This document shows positions 1-8,267 of a stretch of DNA of 35,105 nt, in pieces. The DNA comes from DASUBN01 sp036263155. GTDB lineage: Bacteria > Pseudomonadota > Gammaproteobacteria > Natronospirales > REEB76. Every line of letters starts with the position of its first letter. The stretch's first letter is position 1. Made by a program: the position numbers and the translations under genes. The notes beneath the pieces were generated by a model that was not told where the DNA came from, did not search any database, and worked only from the letters and a program-made list of their open reading frames with translations. The stretch lies in assembly GCA_036263155.1 (NCBI GenBank), contig DATAHN010000069.1, forward strand, positions 1 to 35,105, written 5' to 3'.

Positions 1-21
1 GCCGCCGGGGCGGCGCGGGTC

Positions 22-663
22 TCAGCCACGGGGTTTGCCGTCGCCCGTGTCGCCGATCACATCGGCGCCGGCGGGCGGCGCGAACTGGAAGCTAGCCTCG
101 TCCACCGCGGGATTGCGCTGCACGTGGTCGAAGCTGATGCGGGTGGTGTTGCCGAGGTTGTCCTTGAGTTCCATCACTGCCACGTCCTTGTCCTTGAAAC
201 CCAGCTTGACGCTGTCGAAGTCCGTGTCCTTGACCTTGGGGGTGAGGCCGACCCAGACGAGGCCGTCCTTCTCACCCATGTCCGTCACCTTGAAGGTCTT
301 GTCCACCTCGTTGGAACCGGCCAGCAGCACCGCCGGGCTCGCTGCCAGGGTGTCATTCAGGGGCTTCACCGTGACTTGCTGCAGCGCCACATCGTAGAGC
401 CACAGGTGCCTGCCGTCGGCCACGATGATCTGCTCATCCGGCTTGGCGTAGTCCCAGCGGAAACGGTCCGGACGTTTGATGGCGAGCGTGCCGGTGGACT
501 GCTTCACCAGTTTCTGGTTGGAGTCCAGCACCACCTGGGTGAAGCCCGCCTTGAGGCTATGCACGTCCTTCAGGAACGCGCGCATGCGGTCCACGCCGGA
601 GTCGGCGGCCTGGAGCGGCAGGGAGACGAGCAGCAGTAACGCACTCAAGACAAGACGTGTCAT
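22..663 (-). CDS. lolA: LolA, periplasmic outer-membrane lipoprotein carrier
   Basis: LolA takes outer-membrane lipoproteins from the LolCDE transporter and carries them across the periplasm to LolB. The 213-residue product begins with a Sec signal peptide (residues 1-19, cleavage after Leu-Gln-Ala). The mature part carries family features: a 'KAGFTQ' stretch, a 'GTLAIKRPDRFRWDY' strand region and 'IVADGRHLWLYD'. I chose the ATG at 663 because the signal peptide starts there and a GAGG ribosome-binding site lies 5 nt upstream. An in-frame ATG at 723 would add 20 unsuitable Arg-rich residues and overlap ftsK. The gene follows ftsK by 16 nt on the same strand, the common ftsK-lolA arrangement. 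The 21 nt left in the window beyond its stop hold nothing I can assign; rarA often follows in relatives. Identification is firm. Confidence 0.95.
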   Translation of the reverse strand: MTRLVLSALLLLVSLPLQAADSGVDRMRAFLKDVHSLKAGFTQVVLDSNQKLVKQSTGTLAIKRPDRFRWDYAKPDEQIIVADGRHLWLYDVALQQVTVKPLNDTLAASPAVLLAGSNEVDKTFKVTDMGEKDGLVWVGLTPKVKDTDFDSVKLGFKDKDVAVMELKDNLGNTTRISFDHVQRNPAVDEASFQFAPPAGADVIGDTGDGKPRG

Positions 664-679
664 GGGGACCTCTATATAT
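664..679 (-). promoter_or_regulatory. ftsK-lolA junction with ATATATA tract and ribosome-binding site
   Basis: On the minus strand the ftsK TAG is followed at once by ATATATA (plus positions 673-679), then GAGG, T, CCCC and the lolA ATG. The Shine-Dalgarno element is clear. The AT tract stands out in GC-rich DNA and recurs upstream of aat and gspD. Its role (unstructured ribosome landing site, RNase E cleavage site or internal -10 element) is inference. Confidence 0.6.
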
Positions 680-3007
680 CTATTCGTCGCTTCCCGGCGG
701 CGGCGCAGCCACCAGCACCTCACGGGAGCCGTTGGACTGGAGCGGGCCCACGATGCCGCGGGTCTCCATCTCCTCGATCATGCGGGCAGCGCGGTTATAG
801 CCGATCTTGAGCCGGCGCTGCACGCCGGAGATCGAGGCCTTGCGGCTCTCGGTGACGATGCGCACCGCCTGGTCGTACAGGGGGTCCGCCTCGCCGCTAG
901 CCTCCCCTTCCTCGCCCGGCTCGGCGGGGAAGCCGGGGATGGCCTCGCTGGGGCCGGACAGTATCTCTTCTATATAGTGCGGCTGGCCCTTGCGCTTGAG
1001 GTGCGCCACCACCTTGTGCACTTCCTGGTCGCTGACGAAGGCGCCGTGGATGCGGGTGGGCACCGAGGTGCCGGAAGGCAGGTACAGCATGTCGCCATGG
1101 CCCAGCAGCGACTCGGCGCCCTGCTGGTCCAGGATGGTGCGGGAGTCCACCCGCGCCGAGACCTGGAAGGCGATGCGGGTGGGGATGTTGGCCTTGATGA
1201 GGCCGGTGATCACGTCCACCGAGGGGCGCTGGGTGGCAAGCACCAGGTGGATGCCGGAGGCACGCGCTTTCTGTGCCAGTCGGGCGATGAGTTCCTCGAC
1301 CTTCTTGCCCACCACCATCATCATGTCGGCGAGTTCGTCCACCACCACCACGATGTTGGGCATCGGCTGCAGGCGCGGGATGTCTGAGTCAGGCAGCAAG
1401 GCGAGCTTCTCGGCGCTCAGCAAAGGATCGATGATGGGTTTCTTGGCGTCGATGGCTTCCTTCACCTTGCGGTTGTAGCCCGCGAGGTTGCGCACGCCCA
1501 AGGCCGCCATCAGCTTGTAGCGGCGTTCCATCTCCGCCACGCACCAGCGCAGCGCGTTGGAGGCCTCCTTCATGTCCGTCACGACCGGCGCCAATAGGTG
1601 CGGGATGCCCTCGTACACCGAGAGTTCCAGCATCTTGGGGTCGATCATGATCATGCGGGTGTGCTCGGCGGTGGCCTTGTACACCAGGCTCAGGATCATG
1701 GCGTTGATGCCCACTGACTTGCCGGAGCCGGTGGTGCCGGCGATGAGCAAGTGCGGCATCTTCTCCAGGTCCGCCACCATGGAGTTGCCGCCGATGTCCT
1801 TGCCGAGGGCGAGCGTCAGGGGCGAGCCGCTCTTGTCGAACTCCTCGGACCGGATGATCTCACCGAGCGTGACCAGTTGCCGCGCTTCGTTGGGGATCTC
1901 CAGGCCCACCACGGACTTGCCGGGGATGACCTCCACCACGCGCACACTGATGGCCGAGAGGCCGCGCGCCAGATCCTTGGCGAGGTTGGTGATCTGGCTC
2001 ACCTTCACGCCCGGCGCCGGCTGCAGCTCGAAGCGCGTGACCACCGGACCCGGGTTCACCGCCACCACCTGCACGTCCACGCCGAAATCCTTGAGCTTGA
2101 TCTCGACGGTGCGGGACATGGCTTCCAGCGCCGCCTCCGAGTAGCCCTCTACCTTCGGCGGCTTGTCGTCCAACAGCGAGAGCGGTGGCAGCTCGGAATC
2201 CGAAGGCGGCTCGAACAACGGCACCTGGCGCTCGCGCTCGGCGCGCGGGCTCAGTGCAGCAGGCTTGGCGATAGGCTCGATGCGCGGCTTGGGCTTCTTC
2301 TTGACCTCTTCCTGGTGGACCTTAACCACCTCCACGTGCTGTTCGCGCACGCGCCGCGCCTGGATGGTCTCCTGCAGCCAAGCCAGGCGGTTACGCAGCT
2401 TCTCGATGAGGAGCAGCGTCCAGTGGCCGGTACGGTCCATGAGTGCGAGCCAGGAGAGGCCCGTGAACACCGTGACCGCGCCCAGGAACACCGCCAGCAG
2501 CACCAGCGTGGCGCCCAGAGGGCTCAACGCGTGGGCCAGGTTCTTGCCGACCAGATCGCCCAGCGCGCCACCCGCATCCACCGGCATCTGACCGGGATCC
2601 GTGTTGGAATTGATGGAGGCCAGCGCACTCGCGGTGATGAGCGAGAGCAGGAGACCGCCGATGCGTGCGGCCAGGTGCCACTTGTTCACGGGCTCGGTGG
2701 ACTTGCGCGCCCGGAAGATGAGCCAGCCGGACCAGATCAGTAGCGCCGCCAGCAGATACGCGGGGTAGCCGATAAGGAAATAGAGGAAGTCCGCGAGCCA
2801 GGCCCCGGCCGGGCCGATGGCGTTCAGTACCTTGCCGCCGTCCCCGCTGTAGGAGAAGCCGGGGTCGTGCGGGCTGTAGGTGGAGAGCGCAAGCAACAGC
2901 ACGAGACCCGCCACCAGGAACATCCAGAGGGCGGCTTCCTTGAACCCCTGGGCCAGGTGAATGGCCAGGGGGGAGCGTTCGTTCTCGTTGCGTGTCGCTT
3001 GCGCCAC
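680..3007 (-). CDS. ftsK: FtsK, DNA translocase of the divisome
   Basis: FtsK anchors at the septum and pumps DNA to bring the chromosome termini together for XerCD recombination. The 775-residue product has about four N-terminal membrane segments (roughly residues 25-45, 67-95, 110-130 and 150-185). A short charged Pro/Lys-rich linker (about 210-290) follows, much shorter than in E. coli FtsK. The RecA-like motor has Walker A GTTGSGKS near residue 424 and Walker B 'NIVVVVDELADMMMV' near 555. A C-terminal winged-helix gamma domain ('ASISGVQRRLKIGYNRAARMIEEME') reads KOPS sequences. The start is a GTG at 3007 with a purine-rich stretch upstream, 16 nt after the ald stop. The gene leads directly into lolA. 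Identification is firm; the start is probable. Confidence 0.96.
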   Translation of the reverse strand: MAQATRNENERSPLAIHLAQGFKEAALWMFLVAGLVLLLALSTYSPHDPGFSYSGDGGKVLNAIGPAGAWLADFLYFLIGYPAYLLAALLIWSGWLIFRARKSTEPVNKWHLAARIGGLLLSLITASALASINSNTDPGQMPVDAGGALGDLVGKNLAHALSPLGATLVLLAVFLGAVTVFTGLSWLALMDRTGHWTLLLIEKLRNRLAWLQETIQARRVREQHVEVVKVHQEEVKKKPKPRIEPIAKPAALSPRAERERQVPLFEPPSDSELPPLSLLDDKPPKVEGYSEAALEAMSRTVEIKLKDFGVDVQVVAVNPGPVVTRFELQPAPGVKVSQITNLAKDLARGLSAISVRVVEVIPGKSVVGLEIPNEARQLVTLGEIIRSEEFDKSGSPLTLALGKDIGGNSMVADLEKMPHLLIAGTTGSGKSVGINAMILSLVYKATAEHTRMIMIDPKMLELSVYEGIPHLLAPVVTDMKEASNALRWCVAEMERRYKLMAALGVRNLAGYNRKVKEAIDAKKPIIDPLLSAEKLALLPDSDIPRLQPMPNIVVVVDELADMMMVVGKKVEELIARLAQKARASGIHLVLATQRPSVDVITGLIKANIPTRIAFQVSARVDSRTILDQQGAESLLGHGDMLYLPSGTSVPTRIHGAFVSDQEVHKVVAHLKRKGQPHYIEEILSGPSEAIPGFPAEPGEEGEASGEADPLYDQAVRIVTESRKASISGVQRRLKIGYNRAARMIEEMETRGIVGPLQSNGSREVLVAAPPPGSDE

Positions 3008-3023
3008 GGCTTTCTGGTGCCGC

Positions 3024-4079
3024 CTACTTCAGCAGCGCGGGATGCACCACCTTGCCGCCTTCCACGTTGATGCCCTTACGCAGGGACTCAAGGTCGCGCC
3101 AGCCGCCAGCCGCGAGCTTGACCGCGTAGGGGGTGATGGCGGCCGAGAGCGCCTGGGACGAGGTGCGCGGCACCGCGCCCGGCATGTTGGTGACCGTGAA
3201 GTGGGTGACGCCCTCCCACACGTAGGTGGGGCTGTCCCAGGTGGTCGGCTTGGTGGTCTCCACGCAGCCGCCTTGGTCCACGGAGATGTCCGCGACCACG
3301 GAGCCCGGCTGCATGCTGCGCACCATGTCAGCGGTGACCACGTGCGGCGCCTTGGCGCCGGTGACCAGCACCGCGCCCACCACGATGTCGGCGTACTTCA
3401 CCGCTTCGGCGATGTCGGCGCTGTGCGGGTAGAGGGCGGTCACGTTGGGACCGAGGTCGCGCATGCGCTCCATGCGGTCGCGGGAGATGTCGAACACCGT
3501 CACCTGGGCGCCCATGCCGGCGGCCACGGTGGCGGAGGCACCCCCGGCCACGCCGGCGCCCACGATGACCACGCGGCCGCGCTTGGCGGCGGGTACCCCG
3601 CCCAGCAGGATGCCCTTGCCGCCCATGGGCTGGTGCAGCAGATGCGTACCGACCTGGATGGAGAGGCGCCCGGCGATATCGCTCATGGGCGCGAGCAGCG
3701 GCAGCCGGCCGTCTTCCTCGACGGTCTCGAAGGCGACCGCGGTGCAGCCGATCTTCTTCAGGCTCTCGGTGAGCTCCGGCAGCGCCGCGAGATGCAGGTA
3801 GCAGAATAGCAGGTGATCCTTGCGCAGCAGCTCGAGGTCGGCCTTGATGGGCTCCTTGACCTTAACGATCATCTCCGCCTTGCCGTACACGTCGGCAGCA
3901 CTGTTCAGCACCTCGACGCCCACGCTGCGGAAGTTGTCGTCGCTGTAGCCGCTCTTGATGCCGGCGTTCTTCTCGATGAACACCTGGTGACCGTGGCGGA
4001 CGAGCTCCGCGGCAGCGGCCGGGATCAGGCCGACGCGGCCTTCGAGCGGCTTCAGCTCGCGGGGAATACCGATGCGCAT
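3024..4079 (-). CDS. ald: Alanine dehydrogenase
   Basis: This enzyme catalyses NAD-dependent oxidative deamination of L-alanine to pyruvate and ammonia, and the reverse amination, in the cytoplasm. The 351-residue protein shows the key residues of the family: Arg15 (LEGRVGL), Lys75 (VKVKEP), His96 (LFCYLHLAA) and the Asp of 'SVDQGG' (residue 268). A Rossmann NAD site 'VGAGVAGG' lies at 173-180. It is slightly shorter than the usual 360-371 residues, mainly at the C-terminus, but looks intact. The ATG start at 4079 has a strong AAAGGAG site nine nt upstream. It is the first gene of a minus-strand run into ftsK and lolA and is divergent from trxB, so its promoter should lie in 4080-4348. Lrp-type control is common for ald, but I saw no clear site here. 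Confidence 0.95.
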   Translation of the reverse strand: MRIGIPRELKPLEGRVGLIPAAAAELVRHGHQVFIEKNAGIKSGYSDDNFRSVGVEVLNSAADVYGKAEMIVKVKEPIKADLELLRKDHLLFCYLHLAALPELTESLKKIGCTAVAFETVEEDGRLPLLAPMSDIAGRLSIQVGTHLLHQPMGGKGILLGGVPAAKRGRVVIVGAGVAGGASATVAAGMGAQVTVFDISRDRMERMRDLGPNVTALYPHSADIAEAVKYADIVVGAVLVTGAKAPHVVTADMVRSMQPGSVVADISVDQGGCVETTKPTTWDSPTYVWEGVTHFTVTNMPGAVPRTSSQALSAAITPYAVKLAAGGWRDLESLRKGINVEGGKVVHPALLK

Positions 4080-4348
4080 GAAAATGCTCCTTTACGCTAT
4101 CCGTTGATTTTCGCTAACATTCGAAATAACACGCGTCCCAAGCCTGTCTTAGAAGGCCGAAGGCCGCGGAAGTTCTTGGGGTCCGCCCGTCTCTACACGC
4201 CCCGCCCTGCCGTGGCGCGTCCTGAAGGGGTGGACCGGGGGTCTCCTCATACCGGGTGGCCGGGGCCCGCTTGGGTCCGGGCGCACAGCCTGGCCCTTGA
4301 AAACCCGCGGATCGCCGCCAAATCGCTGTCGCTAGAGGCCAATTATAC
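4080..4348. promoter_or_regulatory. Divergent ald/trxB intergenic region
   Basis: This 269-nt spacer separates two divergent transcription units and must hold at least one promoter. I see a TTGAAA at 4297-4302 with no good -10 box at the right distance, and an AATTATAC directly against the trxB ATG. On the ald side, a TAACA repeat pair flanks TTCGAAA near 4115. The middle is very G/C-rich with weak local inverted repeats. No convincing gene or RNA element is visible; the short minus-strand reading frame at 4114-4356 has no recognisable product. Confidence 0.4.
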
Positions 4349-5308
4349 ATGACCAAGCACGCCCGCCTCCTTATCCTGGGCTCCGGCCCGGCCGGCTATA
4401 CCGCCGCCGTCTACGCCGCGCGCGCCAACCTCAAGCCGGTACTGGTAACCGGCTTGGAACAGGGTGGGCAACTCATGACCACCACCGAGGTGGATAACTG
4501 GCCGGGCGACGTGCACGGCCTCCTCGGCCCGGACCTCATGGAGCGCATGCGCAAGCACGCCGAACGCTTCAACACCGAGATCGTCAACGACCACATCCAC
4601 ACCGCCGACCTCAAGAGCCGGCCGTTCAAGCTCGTGGGTGACCGCGGTGAGTACACCTGCGACGCGCTCATCATCGCCACCGGCGCCACCGCCAAGTACC
4701 TGGGCCTGCCCTCCGAGGAGGCCTACAAGGGCAAGGGTGTCTCCGCCTGTGCCACCTGCGACGGGTTCTTCTACAAGAACCAGCACGTGGCGGTGATCGG
4801 CGGCGGCAACACCGCCGTGGAGGAGGCCCTCTACCTCTCCAACATCGCCTCCAAGGTCTCGGTGGTGCATCGCCGCGACAAGTTCCGCTCCGAGAAGATC
4901 CTGGCGGACGAGCTCATCGCGAAGACCAAAGGCGGGAACGTGGAGATCCTCTGGGACCACGAGCTGGACGAGGTCATCGGCGATGACTCGGGCGTGACCG
5001 GCATCCGGGTGCGCAGCACCAAGGACAAGGCCAAGACCCAGGACGTGGGCTCCAGGGGCGTATTCATCGCCATCGGCCACTCTCCCAATACTCAGCTCTT
5101 CACCGGGCAGCTGGAGATGAAGAACGGCTACATCGTGGTGAAGAGCGGCATCGAGGGCGGCGCCACCGCCACCAGCATCCCGGGCGTGTTCGCCGCCGGC
5201 GACGTGATGGACCAGGTGTACCGCCAAGCCGTGACTTCCGCCGGCACCGGCTGCATGGCGGCCCTGGACGCGGATAAGTACCTCGAAAGCCTCAACCGCG
5301 GCCATTGA
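4349..5308 (+). CDS. trxB: Thioredoxin reductase (NADPH)
   Basis: TrxB passes electrons from NADPH through FAD and a disulfide to thioredoxin, keeping the cytoplasm reduced. The 319-residue length is typical. The FAD-binding GSGPAGY motif is at residues 11-17, the redox-active CATC at 134-137 ('ACATCDGFF'), the NADPH-binding GGGNTA at 151-156 and an 'HRRDKFR' phosphate-binding stretch follows. The C-terminal FAD motif 'GVFAAGDVMDQVYRQAVTSAG' is complete. The ATG at 4349 is supported because the FAD domain begins a few residues later, although no strong Shine-Dalgarno sequence precedes it. It is the first gene of the plus-strand unit running to infA; the stop codon lies 6 nt before the earliest start of the next gene. 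Identification is firm. Confidence 0.96.
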   Translation: MTKHARLLILGSGPAGYTAAVYAARANLKPVLVTGLEQGGQLMTTTEVDNWPGDVHGLLGPDLMERMRKHAERFNTEIVNDHIHTADLKSRPFKLVGDRGEYTCDALIIATGATAKYLGLPSEEAYKGKGVSACATCDGFFYKNQHVAVIGGGNTAVEEALYLSNIASKVSVVHRRDKFRSEKILADELIAKTKGGNVEILWDHELDEVIGDDSGVTGIRVRSTKDKAKTQDVGSRGVFIAIGHSPNTQLFTGQLEMKNGYIVVKSGIEGGATATSIPGVFAAGDVMDQVYRQAVTSAGTGCMAALDADKYLESLNRGH

Positions 5309-5314
5309 TGTAGA

Positions 5315-6484
5315 GTGGTCTGCACCGTGAAGGTGCAAGTCCACAGTTCCATCGACGACATCTCTGCCGCGGACTGGAATCGTCTCGCGGGGGACAACCC
5401 CTTCCTGAATCAGGCGTTCCTGGCGGCACTGGAACACAGCGGTTCAGCCGACGCAGCCAGCGGCTGGCGGCCACTACATCTCAGTTGCCGCGACGGATCC
5501 GGCTCCCTGTTGGGCGTCCTGCCCCTTTATCTCAAGTCTCATTCCTACGGCGAGTTCGTGTTCGATTGGGCCTGGGCCGATGCCTACCAACGGCACGGCC
5601 TCTCCTATTACCCCAAGTTGGTCTCGGCGGTGCCCTTCTCCCCCGTGCCGGGCCCTCGCCTGCTGGTGACGCCGGCGGCGGACCGTGGCGAGGTGGTTGC
5701 AGCGCTGCTGAAAGAGCTGCGTGAGCTGGCGAAAGAACACAAGGCCTCATCCGTGCATTGCCTCTTCCCGCTGGAACAGGAACTGTCGGACTGGAACCAG
5801 GCCGGTTTCCTCACCCGCCGCGATACCCAGTTCCACTGGCACAACCGGGACTACAGAGATTTCGAGCACTTCCTGGCGGAGTTCACCGCCGACAAGCGCA
5901 AGAAGGTGCACCGGGAGCGGCGCCGCATCGCCGAAGCAGGCATCGAGATGCGCATGCTCGCGGGTGGCGAGCTCGATGCGTCGCTCATGGATGCGTTATA
6001 CCGCTTCTATCTCTCCACCTACGAGAAGCGCGGGCGGACGGCTTACCTGGAGAAAGGGTTCTTCGAGGAACTGCGCCGCACGATGCCGGACGCCCTGCGG
6101 GTGTGCTTCGCATTCCTGCGGGGCGAGCCCGTCGCCGCTGCCATCTGCCTGCAGGGCGGCGACACGCTTTACGGTCGCCACTGGGGCTCGGAGCAGGAGT
6201 TCCACAGCCTGCATTTCGAGGCCTGCTACTACCAGGGCATCGAGTACTGCATCAAGACCGGTCTGCGACATTTCAACCCCGGTACTCAGGGGGAGCACAA
6301 GATCAGCCGGGGCTTCGAGCCCACCTACACCTGGTCCGCCCACTGGCTGGCGCGGCCGGAGTTCCACGCGGCCATTGACGAATACCTCCGGCGGGAACAG
6401 CATCTTGTGACGGCCTACCGCCGCGAGACGGAGGCACATCTGCCGTTCCATGCGGAGCGGCCGGCCCGGGGACACGACGACTGA
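5315..6484 (+). CDS. COG3146/DUF482 GNAT-like protein
   Basis: The 389-residue protein belongs by sequence character to the COG3146/DUF482 family, often labelled GNAT-family N-acetyltransferase or peptidoglycan biosynthesis protein because of its FemAB/GNAT-like fold. Recognisable stretches include 'NPFLNQAFLAALE' near the N-terminus, 'LPLYLKSHSYGEFVFDWAWADAY', 'FTADKRKKVHRERRRI' and 'YGRHWGSEQEFHSLHFEACYYQGIEYCI', with 'FNPGTQGEHKISRGFEPTYTWSAHW' near the end. The substrate is not known. There is no signal peptide, so it should be cytoplasmic. Starts are GTG codons at 5315 or 5327 (the latter with a weak AGTGG upstream); both are close behind the trxB stop. Its TGA is part of a hairpin in front of aat, suggesting coupled translation. 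Confidence 0.85.
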   Translation: MVCTVKVQVHSSIDDISAADWNRLAGDNPFLNQAFLAALEHSGSADAASGWRPLHLSCRDGSGSLLGVLPLYLKSHSYGEFVFDWAWADAYQRHGLSYYPKLVSAVPFSPVPGPRLLVTPAADRGEVVAALLKELRELAKEHKASSVHCLFPLEQELSDWNQAGFLTRRDTQFHWHNRDYRDFEHFLAEFTADKRKKVHRERRRIAEAGIEMRMLAGGELDASLMDALYRFYLSTYEKRGRTAYLEKGFFEELRRTMPDALRVCFAFLRGEPVAAAICLQGGDTLYGRHWGSEQEFHSLHFEACYYQGIEYCIKTGLRHFNPGTQGEHKISRGFEPTYTWSAHWLARPEFHAAIDEYLRREQHLVTAYRRETEAHLPFHAERPARGHDD

Positions 6485-6507
6485 GGCGGAGAGCCTCATA
6501 TATATAG
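6482..6507 (+). promoter_or_regulatory. Hairpin with Shine-Dalgarno loop plus AT tract upstream of aat
   Basis: TGAGGC (6482-6487) and GCCTCA (6493-6498) form a six-base-pair stem around the loop GGAGA (6488-6492), the only Shine-Dalgarno-like sequence before aat. The stop codon of the upstream gene is inside the 5-prime arm. The stem is followed by ATATATATAG up to the ATG at 6508. The SD-to-ATG distance of 16 nt is long unless the RNA is folded. A coupling hairpin is a reasonable inference. Confidence 0.55.
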
Positions 6508-7215
6508 ATGCACGCACCGCCCTTGAGACGCCTGCGCCCGGAGGATCCGCCGGAAGCCTTCCCGGATCCGGCGCTGGCATTGCGCGAGCCCGACGGCCTG
6601 CTGGCGGTGGGCGGCGACCTCTCCCCTGAACGCCTGCTCTACGCCTACCGCCATGGCATCTTCCCCTGGTACGACGCCGACCTGCCCATCCTGTGGTGGT
6701 CGCCGGACCCGCGCGCGGTGATCTTCCCGGACAGCCTGCACGTGAGCCGCTCGCTGCACCGGCGCCTGAAGCGTGGCGACTTCGAGCTCAGCTTCGACCG
6801 CGCCTTCGACGCGGTGATGCAGGCCTGTGCCGGTCCCCGTCCCCAGTATCCGGAGGGTGGCACCTGGATCAACGCCGAGATGACGGAAGCCTACCGGCGC
6901 CTGCACGCGCTCGGTCATGCCCACTCCGTGGAGGTGTGGATGGAGGGGACGCTCGTGGGCGGCCTCTATGGCGTCGCCATCGGCCAGGTGTTCTTCGGCG
7001 AGTCCATGTTCAGCCGCATCACGGATGGCTCCAAGATCGCGCTGGTCTCGCTGGCGCGGCGGCTGTGGGGCTGGGGCTACGCGTGCATCGACTGCCAGGT
7101 GCATTCCGAGCACCTGGCGAGCCTCGGCAGCACCCGGGTGCCGCGCGGCGAGTTCCTGCGGCTGCTGGAGCGGCATTGTACCGGCGCCGTGAGCGCTTCC
7201 GCCTGGAGCGGCTGA
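6508..7215 (+). CDS. aat: Leucyl/phenylalanyl-tRNA--protein transferase
   Basis: Aat transfers Leu or Phe from aminoacyl-tRNA to proteins with N-terminal Lys or Arg, making N-degrons for ClpS/ClpAP. The 235-residue product contains the diagnostic family stretches 'PDGLLAVGGDLSPERLLYAYRHGIFPWY', 'ILWWSPDPRAVIFP', 'GTWINAEMTEAYRRLHALGHAHSVEVW' and 'FFGESMFSRITDGSKIALVSLA', so the acyltransferase core is complete. The ATG at 6508 gives the expected N-terminus; its ribosome-binding site is unusual (hairpin loop followed by an AT tract). It lies between the COG3146 gene and bpt in one unit and stops 1 nt before bpt. Close linkage with bpt, infA, clpA and clpS puts most of the N-degron pathway in one locus. 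Confidence 0.96.
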   Translation: MHAPPLRRLRPEDPPEAFPDPALALREPDGLLAVGGDLSPERLLYAYRHGIFPWYDADLPILWWSPDPRAVIFPDSLHVSRSLHRRLKRGDFELSFDRAFDAVMQACAGPRPQYPEGGTWINAEMTEAYRRLHALGHAHSVEVWMEGTLVGGLYGVAIGQVFFGESMFSRITDGSKIALVSLARRLWGWGYACIDCQVHSEHLASLGSTRVPRGEFLRLLERHCTGAVSASAWSG

Positions 7216-7216
7216 G

Positions 7217-7936
7217 ATGCGCGACACTGCCCGCCTCGACCTCATGATCACGCCGGAACACCCCTGCAACTACCTGCCGGACCGCACCGCTCGCACCGTG
7301 TTCGTGGACCCCCGTGTCTCCATGGATCAGGCGCTCTACACCGAGCTCGCGCAGCACGGCTTCCGCCGCAGCGGGCCGCACGTGTACCGCCCCCACTGCG
7401 GTGAGTGCCGCGCTTGCGTGCCATTGCGCGTGCCGGTGCAGGCGTTCCAGCCGGACCGCACCCAGAAGCGCGTGTACCGGCGCAACTCCGACCTGCGCCT
7501 CAGCCTGCGTCCGGCGGAGTTCGACCCGGAGCATTTCCGGCTATACAGCCGCTACCTAGCGGCCCGCCACCCGGAGGGCGGCATGGACGGTGACAGCGAG
7601 GCGGATTACCGCCAGTTCCTGCTCAGCCCCTGGGGCCGCACCACGCTCATGGAGATGCGGCTCAACGGCATCCTGGTGGCGGTGGCCGTCACCGACGAAC
7701 TCAAGGACGCCTTTTCCGCCGTCTACACCTTTTATGACCCGGCGCTCAGGGAGCGCAGCCTCGGCACCCATGCGGTGTTGATGCAGATAGACGAGGCCCG
7801 GCGCCGGGGGCTGGAATGGCTGTACCTGGGCTACTGGATCGAGGCGAGCCGCAAGATGTCGTACAAGACCCGCTTCTACCCCTTCGAGACGCTGGGGGCG
7901 GACGGCTGGCTGCCGGGCGACGTGCGTGTTGAATAG
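7217..7936 (+). CDS. bpt: Aspartate/glutamate leucyltransferase (Bpt, arginyltransferase-like)
   Basis: Bpt-type enzymes attach leucine to proteins with N-terminal Asp or Glu, extending the bacterial N-degron rule; the fold is that of eukaryotic arginyl-tRNA-protein transferase. The 239-residue length is typical. The N-terminal cysteine cluster is present (Cys17 in HPCNYLP; Cys61, Cys64 and Cys67 in PHCGECRAC), as is the C-terminal 'YLGYWIEASRKMSYKTRFYPFE' signature. The ATG at 7217 begins 1 nt after the aat stop, so translation is probably coupled. E. coli has aat but lacks bpt; a coupled aat-bpt pair has been characterised in Vibrio vulnificus. Specificity for Asp/Glu with Leu rather than Arg is inferred from the family. 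Confidence 0.94.
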   Translation: MRDTARLDLMITPEHPCNYLPDRTARTVFVDPRVSMDQALYTELAQHGFRRSGPHVYRPHCGECRACVPLRVPVQAFQPDRTQKRVYRRNSDLRLSLRPAEFDPEHFRLYSRYLAARHPEGGMDGDSEADYRQFLLSPWGRTTLMEMRLNGILVAVAVTDELKDAFSAVYTFYDPALRERSLGTHAVLMQIDEARRRGLEWLYLGYWIEASRKMSYKTRFYPFETLGADGWLPGDVRVE

Positions 7937-7986
7937 CGGGCGGGATTCCGTCAGAATCTGCGCGCCCCAAATCAACCGGCAGGATT

Positions 7987-8205
7987 ATGGCTAAAGAAGA
8001 GAGCATCCAGATGGAAGGCAAGGTGGTGGAGACCCTCCCCAACACCACTTTCCGCGTCGAGCTGGACAACGGCCATGTGGTCCTCGCCCACATCTCCGGA
8101 CGCATGCGCAAGCATTACATCCGCATCCTCACCGGTGATCGCGTCACGGTGGAGCTGACTCCGTACGACCTCACCAAGGGCCGCATCGTGTTTCGCGGCA
8201 AATAA
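7987..8205 (+). CDS. infA: Translation initiation factor IF-1
   Basis: IF-1 occupies the ribosomal A site during initiation and helps IF-2 and IF-3. The 72-residue product is an essentially canonical IF-1: one S1/OB-fold domain beginning MAKEESIQMEGKVVETLPN, with 'HISGRMRKHYIRILTGDRV' and the terminal 'DLTKGRIVFRGK'. The ATG at 7987 has an AGGA site upstream. The 50-nt gap after bpt is the largest within the trxB-infA unit, so infA could also have its own promoter there, although I saw no clear one. A strong bidirectional terminator follows within 20 nt. Identification is certain. Confidence 0.98.
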   Translation: MAKEESIQMEGKVVETLPNTTFRVELDNGHVVLAHISGRMRKHYIRILTGDRVTVELTPYDLTKGRIVFRGK

Positions 8206-8223
8206 GCGGGCTACGGATCCAAT

Positions 8224-8253
8224 AAAAAAGCCGGGGCATGCCCCGGCTTTTTT
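8224..8253. terminator. Bidirectional rho-independent terminator between infA and clpA
   Basis: A perfect stem GCCGGGGC (8230-8237) / GCCCCGGC (8240-8247) with the two central bases AT is flanked by six A on the left and six T on the right. It can stop transcription from infA (plus) and from clpA (minus), which converge here. Confidence 0.95.
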
Positions 8254-8267
8254 GTTAGTGGTCAACT

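Noticed and set aside
4341..4351. Leaderless trxB from the TTATAC next to its ATG
   Set aside because: The box touches the ATG, so transcription would start inside the gene, and no -35 box fits.
4114..4356. 80-codon minus-strand frame in the ald/trxB spacer
   Set aside because: No ribosome-binding site, no family resemblance, and it overlaps the trxB start.
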